Assembly: GCA_002300355.1 (NCBI GenBank)
Contig: NSGV01000002.1
Location: 930,001 to 994,000 of the forward strand
From: Streptomyces sp. TLI_235
GTDB taxonomy: Bacteria > Actinomycetota > Actinomycetes > Streptomycetales > Streptomycetaceae
Length of the DNA: 64,000 nt
Direction: 5' to 3'
A program made the position numbers and the translations under genes. The notes beneath the pieces are model-generated. The model was not told the DNA's origin, did no database searches, and worked only from the letters and a program-made list of their open reading frames with translations. Below, one piece after another: positions 51,925-60,732 of the stretch; within the stretch, counting starts at the first letter, position 1; the number at the start of each line of letters is the position of its first letter.

Positions 51925-53418
51925 GTGAGTGAGGCCCCACAGCCCGCCGCCACGGACGAGAAGCCGAGCAGTGCGCGGGTGCTCCCCGCGCTCGTGCTGG
52001 CCATGCTGGCGTTCAGCGTGGTGCAGACCGCGGTCGTGCCGATCCTGCCGTCGCTGGCCAAGGAGCTGAACGTCTCCGGCTCCAGCATCACCTGGCTGAT
52101 GACCGCCAACCTGCTCTCCGCGGCCGTGCTCACCCCGCTGCTCGGCCGGTTCGGCGACCTCCGCGGCCGCAAGCCGATGCTGCTGGTCTCGCTCGCCGGC
52201 CTGGTCGCGGGCTCCGCCCTCGCGGTCGGCACCCACTCCTTCACCTGGCTGGTCGTCGCCCGCGTGCTGCAGGGCGCCGGCGGTGGCGTGCTCCCGCTCG
52301 CGATCAGCATCGTCCGTGACGAGCTGCCCAAGGCCAAGGTCACCGGCGGCGTCGCCGCCATCAGCGCCTCCATGGGCGTCGGCAGCGGCCTCGGCCTGGT
52401 CGCCACCGGCCTGCTGCTGGAGCACTGGAGCTACAAGTCGATCTTCTGGATGGGCCTGGTCTTCGGCATCATCGCGGTCGCCCTGGTCGCCCTGCGGGTG
52501 CCCACGGACCCGGTCGTCGACAAGGAGGGCGGCGCCGACCCGCTCGGCGCGCTCACCCTGGCCGGCTGGCTCTCCGCCCTGCTGATCGCCGTCAGCCAGG
52601 GCAACCACTGGGGCTGGACCTCCAACCGCACGCTCGGCCTGTTCGCCGTCGCAGCGGTGATCGCCCTGGTCTGGATCCTCATCGAGGTCAAGGTCACGCA
52701 CCCGCTGGTCGACATGAAGATGATGTCCCGCCCGGCCGTCGCCTTCACCAACATCTCCGGCCTGCTCATGGGCTTCGGCATGTACGGCTCCTTCATGGTC
52801 ATCAGCAACTTCGCGCAGACCCCGGAGAAGCTCGCCCACTACGGCTTCACCGCCACCGTGCTGCACGCCGGCGTGATGCTGCTGCCGTCCGCCCTCGGCT
52901 CGATGGTCGCCGCCCCGCTCGGCGCCCTGATGATCGCCCGCCGCGGCCCGCGTCTGCCGCTCGTCGCCGGCGGCATCCTCGGCGCGGTCGCCATGGCCTA
53001 CCTCGCCCTGCGGCACAGCCACGAGATCGACATCTACCTCGCCTCCGCCGTCTTCGGCCTCGGCGTCGGCCTCGCCTACGCCGCCATGCCGGCCTACATC
53101 AACGGCGCCGTGCCGGCCGAGCAGAGCGGCATCGCCAACGGCATGAACGCGGTGCTGCGCACCGTCGGCGGCGCCATCGGCACCGCCGTGATGGCCGCGA
53201 TCCTCACCGGCGACACCATGAAGCTGCCGATCCCGGTCGCGCTGCCGACCCTGCAGGCCTACGAGCACGCCTACTGGACCGCCGCGGTGATGTGCGTCGT
53301 CGCCGGCCTGGTGCCGTTCGCCATCCGCCGGATCAAGTCCGCCGACGCCCCGGCCGTCGGCCCGACCGCGGGGACCCCCTCCGCCACCAGCCCCGAGCTG
53401 GCCAAGACCGACGCCTGA
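51925..53418 (+). CDS. DHA2-type MFS exporter
   Basis: A 497-residue 14-helix transporter. Marks are GRFGDLRGRKPML after helix 2, and RVLQGAGGGVLPLAISIVRDELP in helices 4-5. It is a paralog of the exporter at 12502-13974, sharing the (A/G)ISI(V/M)RDELP segment and overall length. GTG 51925 has GGGAGGAAA upstream. The upstream dyads suggest repression, but no regulator gene lies beside it. Substrate unknown. Confidence 0.9.
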   Translation: MSEAPQPAATDEKPSSARVLPALVLAMLAFSVVQTAVVPILPSLAKELNVSGSSITWLMTANLLSAAVLTPLLGRFGDLRGRKPMLLVSLAGLVAGSALAVGTHSFTWLVVARVLQGAGGGVLPLAISIVRDELPKAKVTGGVAAISASMGVGSGLGLVATGLLLEHWSYKSIFWMGLVFGIIAVALVALRVPTDPVVDKEGGADPLGALTLAGWLSALLIAVSQGNHWGWTSNRTLGLFAVAAVIALVWILIEVKVTHPLVDMKMMSRPAVAFTNISGLLMGFGMYGSFMVISNFAQTPEKLAHYGFTATVLHAGVMLLPSALGSMVAAPLGALMIARRGPRLPLVAGGILGAVAMAYLALRHSHEIDIYLASAVFGLGVGLAYAAMPAYINGAVPAEQSGIANGMNAVLRTVGGAIGTAVMAAILTGDTMKLPIPVALPTLQAYEHAYWTAAVMCVVAGLVPFAIRRIKSADAPAVGPTAGTPSATSPELAKTDA

Positions 53419-53512
53419 CGAGGCGTCTCCTCGCGCCAGGGGACAGGGCGCGAGGGGGCCGGGCCCCGTGGACGGTTGTGGGCATGCGACCACGGACACG
53501 GCCCGGCCCCAC

Positions 53513-53549
53513 CGAGCGGCCCCGCACTGGGACGGTGCGGGGCCGCTCG
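53513..53549. terminator. Bidirectional terminator between exporter and dinB
   Basis: Perfect 15-base arms (53513-53527 and 53535-53549) with a seven-base loop between convergent genes. Confidence 0.82.
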
Positions 53550-53581
53550 CCATGTCCGCCCCGTACCGCTCGGGCCGCGGC

Positions 53582-54982
53582 TCAGGCCTGGCGCAGCGGC
53601 AGCGGCTCGGACGGCTCCAGATCCGGGTCGTCCACGGCGAAGGTCCGCACCCGGCCCGGCGGCCCGTACGGCGTCTCGAAGCGCACGGTGACCCTGCCGA
53701 CCCCGCTGCCCTGCACCCAGCCCGGGCCGAACTCGGCGTGCCGCACGTCCTGCCCGGGCAGCCAGCGGCGCAGCAGCGGGGGCACGGCCTCCGCCGCCGG
53801 CCCGGACGGCCGTGCGGGCGGCTCCTCCTCCGTGCCCGCCGTGCCCTCAGAGCCCTCCCCGGCCTCCTCCGCCTGGGCAGCGTGCGCGGCCTGCGCGAAC
53901 AGGTCCTCCTGGGTGTAGTCGGCCAGTTGGGACACGCCCACGCCGAGCAGCCGCACCCCGCCGGTGGTGTCCACCTGCAGGGCGAGCCGGCGGGCGGTCT
54001 CCGCGATCACCGCCTCGTCGTCCGTGGGAGCGCGCAGCGTCTCGGAGCGGGTGAGGGTGGAGAAGTCGAAGCGGCGGACCTTCAGCACCACGGTGCGGCC
54101 GGAGCGGCCCGCCGCCCGCAGCCGCCGGACGCACCGGGCGGTGAGCTGGTCGATCTCGTGCAGGATGCGGTCGCGGTCGGCGAGGTCGACCTCGAAGGTG
54201 TCCTCCACCGACACGGACTTGGCGTCCCGGTCGGGCACCACCGCGCGCTCGTCGTACCCGGTGGCCATCAGGTGCACCCCGGCGCCGTGCGCCCGCCCGA
54301 GCAGCTGGACGAGCTCGGCCTCGCCCGCCTCGGCGAGGTCGGCGACCGTGGTCAGACCGGCCCGGCGCAGTGTCTGCTCGGTGGCGGGCCCGATCCCGGG
54401 CAGGGCGCGGACGGGCATCGGGCTGAGCACGGCCCGCTCCGAGCCGATCTCCACCAGGACGAGGCCGTCCGGCTTGGCCTGCTCGGAGGCGATCTTCGCC
54501 ATCAGCTTGGAGCCCGCGGCGCCGACCGAGGCGGTGAGGGCGGTGTGTTCGAGGATGTCGGCGCGCAGGTCCTCGGCGACCGCGCGCACCAGCTGGGCGC
54601 CGACCGCCGGCTCGGCCGCGGCGAGCGCGGGGCCGTACGGGCCGGCCTCCAGGTCGACGAAGGCCTCGTCGAGGCTGAGCGGCTCCACCAGGGGTGAGCG
54701 CTCGCGGAGCAGGGCCATGACGATGTCGCTGTTCTCCCGGTAGGCGGCGAAGCGACCGGCCAGGAAGGCGGCGTTCGGGCAGAGTCGGCGGGCCTGCGCC
54801 ATCGGCATCGCGGAGTGCACACCGAACTTCCGGGCCTCGTAGGAGGCGGTGGAGACGACTCCGCGGCCGCCGAGGCCGCCGACGATCACCGGCTTGCCGC
54901 GCAGGCTCGGCTTGGCCGCCTGCTCCACCGACGCGAAGAAGGCGTCCATGTCGAGGTGGATGATGCTCGGCACAGTCCGCAC
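53582..54982 (-). CDS. dinB: DNA polymerase IV (DinB) with C-terminal Tudor-like domain
   Basis: A 466-residue Y-family polymerase. The catalytic carboxylates are HLDMDAFFASVE near residue 10 and PLSLDEAFVDLE near residue 105, followed by SVGAAGSKLMAKIAS. HhH (ALPGIGPATEQTLRRAGL) and little-finger domains follow. The last 57 residues (410-466) read GQDVRHAEFGPGWVQGSGVG and then VTVRFE, like the UvrD/PcrA C-terminal Tudor module. GTG 54982 gives MRTVPSIIHLD; the GATGAT six bases upstream could be a -10 for a leaderless mRNA. A GTG at 55000 is the alternative. Confidence 0.9.
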   Translation of the reverse strand: MRTVPSIIHLDMDAFFASVEQAAKPSLRGKPVIVGGLGGRGVVSTASYEARKFGVHSAMPMAQARRLCPNAAFLAGRFAAYRENSDIVMALLRERSPLVEPLSLDEAFVDLEAGPYGPALAAAEPAVGAQLVRAVAEDLRADILEHTALTASVGAAGSKLMAKIASEQAKPDGLVLVEIGSERAVLSPMPVRALPGIGPATEQTLRRAGLTTVADLAEAGEAELVQLLGRAHGAGVHLMATGYDERAVVPDRDAKSVSVEDTFEVDLADRDRILHEIDQLTARCVRRLRAAGRSGRTVVLKVRRFDFSTLTRSETLRAPTDDEAVIAETARRLALQVDTTGGVRLLGVGVSQLADYTQEDLFAQAAHAAQAEEAGEGSEGTAGTEEEPPARPSGPAAEAVPPLLRRWLPGQDVRHAEFGPGWVQGSGVGRVTVRFETPYGPPGRVRTFAVDDPDLEPSEPLPLRQA

Positions 54983-55095
54983 AGGGCGATCATCGCGCAC
55001 GGCTGTGACAATCCGTTCGAGCCGGGGCAGCGGCCGTTCCCGGCCGGGAGACCGCCCGCGCCCCCACCGCCCGAGCCGGGCGACACCGCCGGGCC

Positions 55096-55818
55096 CTACC
55101 GCCGGGCCGCGTCCGCCAGTGCCAGGGTGACGCCCTGCTCGGTGGCCCCGAGGAACCGGGGGTCGGGGCGCAGCCAGGCGTCCAGCGCCGCCTTGCCCGC
55201 CCCCGGGATCTCGCGCAGCCCGCCGTAGTACCAGGTGGTGTCGTGCGGCTCGTCCACGGCCACGGCGTAGGCGTCGATGCCGGCGGCCTCGCACAGTGCC
55301 AGGGCGCGCCGCACGTGGAAGCCCTGACTGACGAGCAGGGCGTGGTCGACGCCGAAGATGCGCCGGGCCCGCACGCAGGAGTCCCAGGTGTCGAAGCCGG
55401 CGTAGTCGCCGACCACCCGGATGTCGGGCACCCCCCGGTCCGTCAGATAGCGGCGCATGGCGTCGGTCTCGTCGTAGTCGGTCGTACTGTTGTCGCCGGT
55501 GACCAGGATGGCCTGCACCTTGTGCTGCTGATAGAGGTTCAGCGCCGCGTCCAGCCGGTGCGCGAGGTACGGGGAGGGCTCGCTGCCGAACAGTCCTGCG
55601 CCGAAGACCACGGCGACGGGCGCGGCGGGGGCGTCGGCCACCGCGCGGACGCGGCCGTCCTCGCCGGTCCACAGCCAGGCGCTGGGCGCGAGTGCGAGGG
55701 TGCTGATGACGACGGCGGCCTGGAACCAGCGCCGCCGGCCGGTGCGGTCGCCGAGCCCGGGAATCCGCCGCAGCCGTGCTGCGGCCCGGCGCAGCCTCTT
55801 CAGATCCTTGATCGACAC
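55096..55818 (-). CDS. SanA/YdcF-like DUF218 membrane protein
   Basis: A 240-residue protein with one N-terminal membrane helix (AAVVISTLALAPSAWLW) and a DUF218 domain. The domain has AVVFGAGLFGSEPSPYLAHRLDAALNLY, then ILVTGDNSTTDYDETDAMRRYL and ALLVSQGFHVRRAL. SanA relatives affect vancomycin tolerance and envelope integrity in E. coli. The start is uncertain: GTG 55818 gives MSIKDLKRLRR, and an ATG at 55935 would add a basic leader overlapping the upstream MerR gene. No good ribosome site is seen for either. Confidence 0.83.
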   Translation of the reverse strand: MSIKDLKRLRRAAARLRRIPGLGDRTGRRRWFQAAVVISTLALAPSAWLWTGEDGRVRAVADAPAAPVAVVFGAGLFGSEPSPYLAHRLDAALNLYQQHKVQAILVTGDNSTTDYDETDAMRRYLTDRGVPDIRVVGDYAGFDTWDSCVRARRIFGVDHALLVSQGFHVRRALALCEAAGIDAYAVAVDEPHDTTWYYGGLREIPGAGKAALDAWLRPDPRFLGATEQGVTLALADAARR

Positions 55819-55888
55819 ATCTGGCGGGACGCGGCGGACGGCCGGCGCGGTTCCCTCGGTCCTGTGCCGGGGCCTGCGTGGACGGGAA

Positions 55889-56572
55889 TCAGACCGCGCG
55901 GTTGCGGCGCTGGGCGAGCTCGTCGGCCGGGTCATGGCCGATCAGGGTCTCGCCGGTGTCGGTGCGTTCGGCGTGCAGCCGGCCGAGCGCGCTCTCCAGC
56001 TCCTGCCAGACCGCGCCGACGGCGATGCCGAACATGCCCTGGCCGCCGCCGATCAGGTCGACGACCTGCTGCGGGCTGGTGCACTCGTAGACGGTGGCAC
56101 CGTCGCACATCAGCGTCAGGCCGGTGAGGTCGGTGGGCTCGGCCGCCTGGAGGTGGGCAACGGCGACCCGGATGTTCTGCAGCGAGACGCCCGCGTCCAG
56201 CAGCCGCTTGACGATCTTCAGCAGAAGGATGTCGCGAAAGCTGTAGAGCCGCTGCGCGCCGGCCGGGTACGCGGTGCGGACGCTGGGCTCCAGCAGACCG
56301 GTGCGGGCCCAGTAGTCGAGTTGACGGTAGGTGATGCCGGCGGCGGCGCAGGCCGTCGGCCCGCGGTAGCCGACCAGGGCGGAGGTCGGCGGGATCCGCT
56401 CGATCGCGGGCTGCCCGGCCTGGACGGCCGGGAAGCGCCCCACCCGGGGCAGTTCGGTGTCGACGGGCTCGGCCGGGGCCTCCCAGGCCCGCGGGGCCGG
56501 TGTGCGGCCGGAGCGCGGCAGGTGCACGGCGCACAGGCCCCCGGCGGTGGCGTCGTCGCCAGTACCGCTCAT
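55889..56572 (-). CDS. MerR family regulator (Rv1830-like)
   Basis: A 227-residue MerR regulator. A 65-residue Pro-rich leader precedes the winged helix AAGITYRQLDYWARTGLLEPS and DILLLKIVKRLLDAGVSLQNIR. The C-terminal part carries the conserved GGGQGMFGIAVGAVWQELE. It corresponds to the second MerR gene of the GarA-FtsR-DUF151-MerR cluster in actinobacteria (Rv1830 in M. tuberculosis). ATG 56572 has GGAGGCAGG upstream. A promoter lies at 56646-56674. Confidence 0.87.
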   Translation of the reverse strand: MSGTGDDATAGGLCAVHLPRSGRTPAPRAWEAPAEPVDTELPRVGRFPAVQAGQPAIERIPPTSALVGYRGPTACAAAGITYRQLDYWARTGLLEPSVRTAYPAGAQRLYSFRDILLLKIVKRLLDAGVSLQNIRVAVAHLQAAEPTDLTGLTLMCDGATVYECTSPQQVVDLIGGGQGMFGIAVGAVWQELESALGRLHAERTDTGETLIGHDPADELAQRRNRAV

Positions 56573-56645
56573 GCCTGCCTCCGTCCACTCGGTCCTTCGG
56601 CTCACCCGGGCGCCGGACGGCGCAGGCCGACCGGAACCTCCCTTG

Positions 56646-56674
56646 ACGGTAGGCAGTCACCACAGGGCCGTCAA
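56646..56674 (-). promoter_or_regulatory. Promoter of the second MerR gene
   Basis: On the minus strand the -35 TTGACG (56674-56669), a 17-base spacer and the -10 TACCGT (56651-56646) are well placed, giving a leader of about 65 bases. The flanking TTGACGG/CCGTCAA arms (56643-56649, 56668-56674) make a dyad that could be an operator. Confidence 0.65.
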
Positions 56675-56845
56675 CGATCGCCACGCCGGGGCTCCGGTCG
56701 GATGTCACTCCGGAGAGTGGTTTTTCGTGCCCTTAGTGTGGGTAGGAAGCCGACTTTTTGCAAAGCGCCGTTGCAGCGCCTCAAGGCCGGTAGTACGAGG
56801 ACTACGAGGACTCTGCGGTACGTGGACCGTGGCCGTGGCCGACGG

Positions 56846-57319
56846 CTACTGCTGGCCGCCGCCGAAGTCGTCCGGCGAGACCTGGTCGAGGAACTCGCGG
56901 AACTTCTCGACCTCGTCCTCCTGCTCGTCCGGAATGGCGATGCCCGCCTCGGCGAGCACGTTCTCGCTGCCGTAGATCGGCGTACCGGTCCGCAGGGCCA
57001 GCGCTATGGCGTCCGAGGGGCGCGCACTCACCTCGACACCGCCGGAGAAGACGAGCTCGGCGTAGAACACGCCCTCGCGCAGGTCGCTGATCCGGACCTC
57101 CGTCAGCTGCTGGCCGAGCGCGTCGAGCACGTCCTTGAAGAGGTCGTGCGTCAGCGGCCGCACCGGGGTCATGCCCTGCTGCGCGAAAGCGATCGCGGTC
57201 GCCTCGCCCGGGCCGATCCAGATCGGCAGGTACCGATCGCCCCCGACCTCCCGCAGCAGCACGATCGGCTGGTTGGAAGGCATCTCCACCCGGACACCCA
57301 CGACGTCGAGCTCATTCAC
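56846..57319 (-). CDS. DUF151 bifunctional nuclease family protein
   Basis: A 157-residue protein. The DUF151 fold is visible as VVGVRVEMPSNQPIVLLREVGGDRYLPIWIGPGEATAI, then PLTHDLFKDVL and VSARPSDAIALALRTGTPIY, with an acidic tail. Plant and bacterial relatives have nuclease activity in vitro. GTG 57319 is close to a TAGGGT hexamer (-10-like, about seven bases upstream), so the mRNA may be leaderless. It corresponds to Rv1829 of M. tuberculosis, between the two MerR genes. Confidence 0.9.
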   Translation of the reverse strand: MNELDVVGVRVEMPSNQPIVLLREVGGDRYLPIWIGPGEATAIAFAQQGMTPVRPLTHDLFKDVLDALGQQLTEVRISDLREGVFYAELVFSGGVEVSARPSDAIALALRTGTPIYGSENVLAEAGIAIPDEQEDEVEKFREFLDQVSPDDFGGGQQ

Positions 57320-57416
57320 ACTGGCAACCCTATGGCTCGCGCCGCCGATAGGAAAGCGCAGCACGTCCGGCCCTGGTCAGCAGCGCGGCACCGGGGTGTC
57401 GCGGGCGGCCGCCCGA

Positions 57417-58205
57417 TCAGCTGGGTCGGGCGCGCAGCCCCGCCTGGACCATGGCCGCGTGCAGCCGGACGGAGAGCGTCGCCAGCTCGCGGGCGGTGGT
57501 CTCGGCGTGCGCCCGGGTCTGCGGGTTGCGGTGCCGGCGCAGCGGCGCGACGACCTGATCCACCAGGGCGACCTCGCGGTCGGCGGCGGCCTTCATCGCC
57601 CGCAGGTGGCGCGGCTCCAGGCCGTAGCGGCCGAGCTCCGCGACCAGCCGCGCGATCTGCAGGGCCTCGCCGTCGTAGCCGCCGTCCGGCCCGGCCGAGA
57701 CCAGGCCGTAGGACTCCCACTCGCCGAGTTCGGCCTCCTCGGCCTCGGCCGCGGCGAGCATCTCGGCCCGCCCGAGCCGTACCCCGGCGACCGTGCCGGC
57801 CGCGACGCCGAGCTCCCGGTCGGCCTCCTCCAGCGGGCCCGGCCGGGGCTCCGGGGCGGGCAGCGCCGGCGGCGCCTCCCCGCGCTCGATGGCGTCCAGG
57901 TGCTCACGGATCACCCGCAGCGGCAGGTAGTGGTCACGCTGCATGCGCAGCACGTACGCCAGCCGCTCGACGTCCCCGGCGCTGAACTTGCGGTAGCCCG
58001 AGGGGGTGCGCTGCGGGTCGACCAGCCCCTCCGCCTCCAGGAAGCGGATCTTGGAGATGGTGACCTCGGGGAAGTCGTCCCGGAGGAACGCCAGCACGGC
58101 GCCGATCGAGAGCAGCTCGTCGCCGCCCCTCCCCCGTACCTCGGCCGCACGGCGTGTGGCGGGCACGGGGGTGGCCCCGAGAGTGGTGGGAGGGTTCGCG
58201 GTCAC
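57417..58205 (-). CDS. ftsR: MerR family regulator FtsR
   Basis: A 262-residue MerR protein. The winged helix is LLSIGAVLAFLRDDFPEVTISKIRFLEAEGLVDPQRTPSGYRKFSAGDVERLAYVLRMQRDHYLPLRVI, shown here in short pieces as a description of residues 31-100. A long helical C-domain follows with REVALVDQVVAPLRRHRNP. The Corynebacterium homologue FtsR activates ftsZ. GTG 58205 is only 23 bases after the GarA gene, so the two are one operon. The gene is equivalent to Rv1828. Confidence 0.87.
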   Translation of the reverse strand: MTANPPTTLGATPVPATRRAAEVRGRGGDELLSIGAVLAFLRDDFPEVTISKIRFLEAEGLVDPQRTPSGYRKFSAGDVERLAYVLRMQRDHYLPLRVIREHLDAIERGEAPPALPAPEPRPGPLEEADRELGVAAGTVAGVRLGRAEMLAAAEAEEAELGEWESYGLVSAGPDGGYDGEALQIARLVAELGRYGLEPRHLRAMKAAADREVALVDQVVAPLRRHRNPQTRAHAETTARELATLSVRLHAAMVQAGLRARPS

Positions 58206-58228
58206 TCGGGCTCCTGCCGATGTCGGAT

Positions 58229-59107
58229 TCAGTACCCCCGGACGTGACCGGCGAAGAACACCAGCCGGTACTTGCCGATCTGGACCTCGTCACCGTTGCT
58301 GAGCGTGACCTCGTCGATCCGCTCGCGGTTGACGTACGTGCCGTTCAGGCTGCCCACGTCCGCCACCGAGAAGCCGCCGCCGGGCAGCCGCCTGAACTCC
58401 ACGTGGCGGCGCGAGACCGTCACGTCGTCCAGGAAGATGTCGCCCTGCGGGTGACGGCCCGCGGTCGTCACGTCGGAGTCCAGCAGGAAGCGGCTGCCCG
58501 AGTTCGGGCCGCGCTGCACGATCAGCAGGGCCGAGCCCGGCGGCAGCGCGTCGATCGCGGCCAGCACCTCGGGCGACAGCGCCGGGGTGGCGCCGGTGGA
58601 CGTGGCACCGGGCTCGTACGACTCGATCCCGGAGATCGAGATGGTCGAGGTGGTCTCGGCGGCCCCCTCGGGCATCGGCGCGTGGCGCAGGGCCGAGCCG
58701 CAGTTGGAGCAGAACCGGGCCGTGAGCGGGTTCTGGTTGCCGCACCGCGGGCACGGGGAGGTGCCAGCCATCGTCACAGCCTCCTGGCTCGGCACACCCT
58801 GCTGGACGTGCCCGGCGTAGGGGTCCGGGGTAAACCCTCCACCGGAGGTTGAGGGTGCTGCCGGGAAACCTATGCGCGGCGCGGCACCGGATTCAACCGA
58901 CGCGCCGTAGCCCTGCGCATTCCCCTCGTACGGAGCCGCGCCGTGGCCGTCACGGAACAGCGGACGCTCGGCGTACCGGTCCGCCTCGGGCGCGGGCCGC
59001 ATGCCGGGGACGGCGGCCTCCTCTCCCGGTCGGCGGTGGCGCGCGGTGGGCGCGTCTGCCGACTCCTGGCGGTTGTTGCGGCCGAACAGCTTCGAGAACA
59101 GACTCAC
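58229..59107 (-). CDS. FHA domain protein, GarA/OdhI-like
   Basis: A 292-residue protein. The N-terminal 110 residues are low complexity. CPRCGNQN and FCSNCGSAL form a zinc ribbon at about 121-141. The motif AAETTSTISISG follows, matching the ETTS phosphoacceptor of GarA. The C-terminal FHA domain (about 195-285) has GRHPQGDIFLDD, VSRRHVEFRR and GSLNGTYVNRERI. GarA/OdhI switches control of 2-oxoglutarate and glutamate metabolism by Ser/Thr kinases. This protein has an extra zinc ribbon compared with mycobacterial GarA. GTG 59107 follows AAGGGGA. Confidence 0.88.
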   Translation of the reverse strand: MSLFSKLFGRNNRQESADAPTARHRRPGEEAAVPGMRPAPEADRYAERPLFRDGHGAAPYEGNAQGYGASVESGAAPRIGFPAAPSTSGGGFTPDPYAGHVQQGVPSQEAVTMAGTSPCPRCGNQNPLTARFCSNCGSALRHAPMPEGAAETTSTISISGIESYEPGATSTGATPALSPEVLAAIDALPPGSALLIVQRGPNSGSRFLLDSDVTTAGRHPQGDIFLDDVTVSRRHVEFRRLPGGGFSVADVGSLNGTYVNRERIDEVTLSNGDEVQIGKYRLVFFAGHVRGY

Positions 59108-59309
59108 GGGCGAATCCCCTTGCGTGTGACAGACCCGCCCGCGGGGCAGGGTGACAGGCTCGGACTGGCAGCTGGCCCGGCATCCGGCCGGGCCCGAGCA
59201 GGCGGCGGAGCGCACCGCCGGGGTGGAACATCCCAGTGTGCCTCAGGCCGCACCGCGGCGCGCCACCGGGGCCGGTGGAGACCTGACGGACCGTAGGACA
59301 GTCGACCCG

Positions 59310-60386
59310 TCACTTCGCCGCCGGCTTGCCGTACTGCAGCGGCTTCGGTTCGGCGAGGGCGTCGACGACCACCTTCTGCTGCTGGGTGATGACGGCGGTC
59401 GCCTGCTCCTTCTCCAGGGTGCGGACCACGCCGCCCGGGATGTTGAGCGCCGGCGTCAGATCCTGCGGGTTGCCCACGACCGTGAAGCGGAACGGCTGCG
59501 ACACCTTCTTGCCGTCGATCTGCACACCGCCGTCGGGGCCGTCGGTGAAGTAGGTGCCGGCCACCACTCGCACATCGTTGATCTGAATCGCCTCCGCTCC
59601 AGCCGCTCGGAGTTCCTGCAGGGTGTCCAGCAGCATATCCGCCTTCACCTGCCCCTGGGGATCATTGATCGTCAAGACGATCCCCGGGCCGGTGGCCGGT
59701 TCGGTCCCCGCGAGCACGCCGAGCTCCGCCGCCTTCTCCCTGGTCTGCTCCTGAGCCTCCTTGGCCTGGTTGGAGCTGTTCTCCAACTGGGTCAGGGACT
59801 GCTCCAGCTGCGTCTTCTCCTGCTGGAGACGCTGCTGGCGACTGTCCAGTTCGTCGAGGATGCGGACGAGATCCTCCTGACGCGCCCCACGCAGCTGGTT
59901 GTGGTCGTTGGTCGACCGCACCTGGATCGCCAGGCCCAGACCCAGCGCGAACAGCAGCACGGCGACGACGAGCTGCCCGCGCGACAGCCGAGGCGGCCAG
60001 ACCGCGGACCGCAGCCGACGACGCGGGTCGGCCTGCCCCGCCTGTTCCACCTCCTCGGCCTGCTCTCCCTGCTCCGGCTGCCCGGTCTCCTCGGCCTGCT
60101 CCGCCGGCTGCGCCGCGGTGGGCGGCTCGGCTGCGACCTCGGATTCGGGCTCGGGCTCGGGCGTGTCGCCGACGGGCCCGACAGACGGCTCCTCGGGCTC
60201 CTCCGGGGCCCGTCCGGCTTCCGCGGCGGGCTCCCCGGACACCGGCGGCACCGGCGGTACGGCCGGCGGCACCGCGGGCCCGCCGGGCTTCCCCGGGGTC
60301 TTCCGCCCCTCGGGCGCCCCCGTCCCCTCGGAGGAGGGCACGGGCTGCCCGTCCGGGCGGCCGTTCGACTTGTCGTCCTGTTCCAC
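59310..60386 (-). CDS. DUF881 family membrane protein
   Basis: A 358-residue protein. A 120-residue acidic Pro/Glu-rich cytoplasmic part precedes one membrane helix (LVVAVLLFALGLGLAI). A coiled coil follows (RILDELDSRQQRLQQEKTQ and QLENSSNQAKEAQEQ), then the DUF881 domain with GPGIVLTINDPQG, LRAAGAEAIQINDVRV and RFTVVGNPQDLTPAL. The function of DUF881 is unknown. GTG 60386 has GGGAGAA upstream. It is 13 bases from the small basic protein gene. Confidence 0.87.
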   Translation of the reverse strand: MEQDDKSNGRPDGQPVPSSEGTGAPEGRKTPGKPGGPAVPPAVPPVPPVSGEPAAEAGRAPEEPEEPSVGPVGDTPEPEPESEVAAEPPTAAQPAEQAEETGQPEQGEQAEEVEQAGQADPRRRLRSAVWPPRLSRGQLVVAVLLFALGLGLAIQVRSTNDHNQLRGARQEDLVRILDELDSRQQRLQQEKTQLEQSLTQLENSSNQAKEAQEQTREKAAELGVLAGTEPATGPGIVLTINDPQGQVKADMLLDTLQELRAAGAEAIQINDVRVVAGTYFTDGPDGGVQIDGKKVSQPFRFTVVGNPQDLTPALNIPGGVVRTLEKEQATAVITQQQKVVVDALAEPKPLQYGKPAAK

Positions 60387-60399
60387 GACGTGTTTCTCC

Positions 60400-60732
60400 C
60401 TACGCCCTGAACACATGCCGCCGGATCGCGGCTGCGTTGGAGAAGATCCGGATACCGAGCACCACGACGACGCCGGTGGAGAGCTGCGCGCCCACCCCGA
60501 GCTGGTCGCCGAGGAAGACGATGAGGGCCGCGACGACCACGTTCGAGAGGAACGAGACGACGAAGACCTTGTCGTTGAAGATCCCGTCCAGCATCGCCCG
60601 GACGCCGCCGAACACCGCGTCCAGCGCCGCCACCACCGCGATCGGCAGGTACGGCACCACGGCGTCGGGGACCTCCGGCTGAACGAAGAGGCCGACGACG
60701 ACGCCGATCACGAGCCCCAGAACGGCAATCAC
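60400..60732 (-). CDS. Small basic protein, DUF1290 family
   Basis: A 110-residue membrane protein with about three helices: LGLVIGVVVGLFV, VVPYLPIAVVAALDAVFGGVRA and FVVSFLSNVVVAALIVFLGDQLGVG. It matches the small basic protein family (DUF1290) always found between two DUF881 genes in actinobacteria. Its GTG overlaps the stop of the upstream DUF881 gene (GTGA), so translation is coupled. Function unknown. Confidence 0.9.
   Translation of the reverse strand: MIAVLGLVIGVVVGLFVQPEVPDAVVPYLPIAVVAALDAVFGGVRAMLDGIFNDKVFVVSFLSNVVVAALIVFLGDQLGVGAQLSTGVVVVLGIRIFSNAAAIRRHVFRA

Noticed and set aside
54983..55030. LexA-type SOS box upstream of dinB
   Set aside because: The sequence GAACGGATTGTC has only one proper half-site of the actinobacterial GAAC-N4-GTTC box, so I do not call it.
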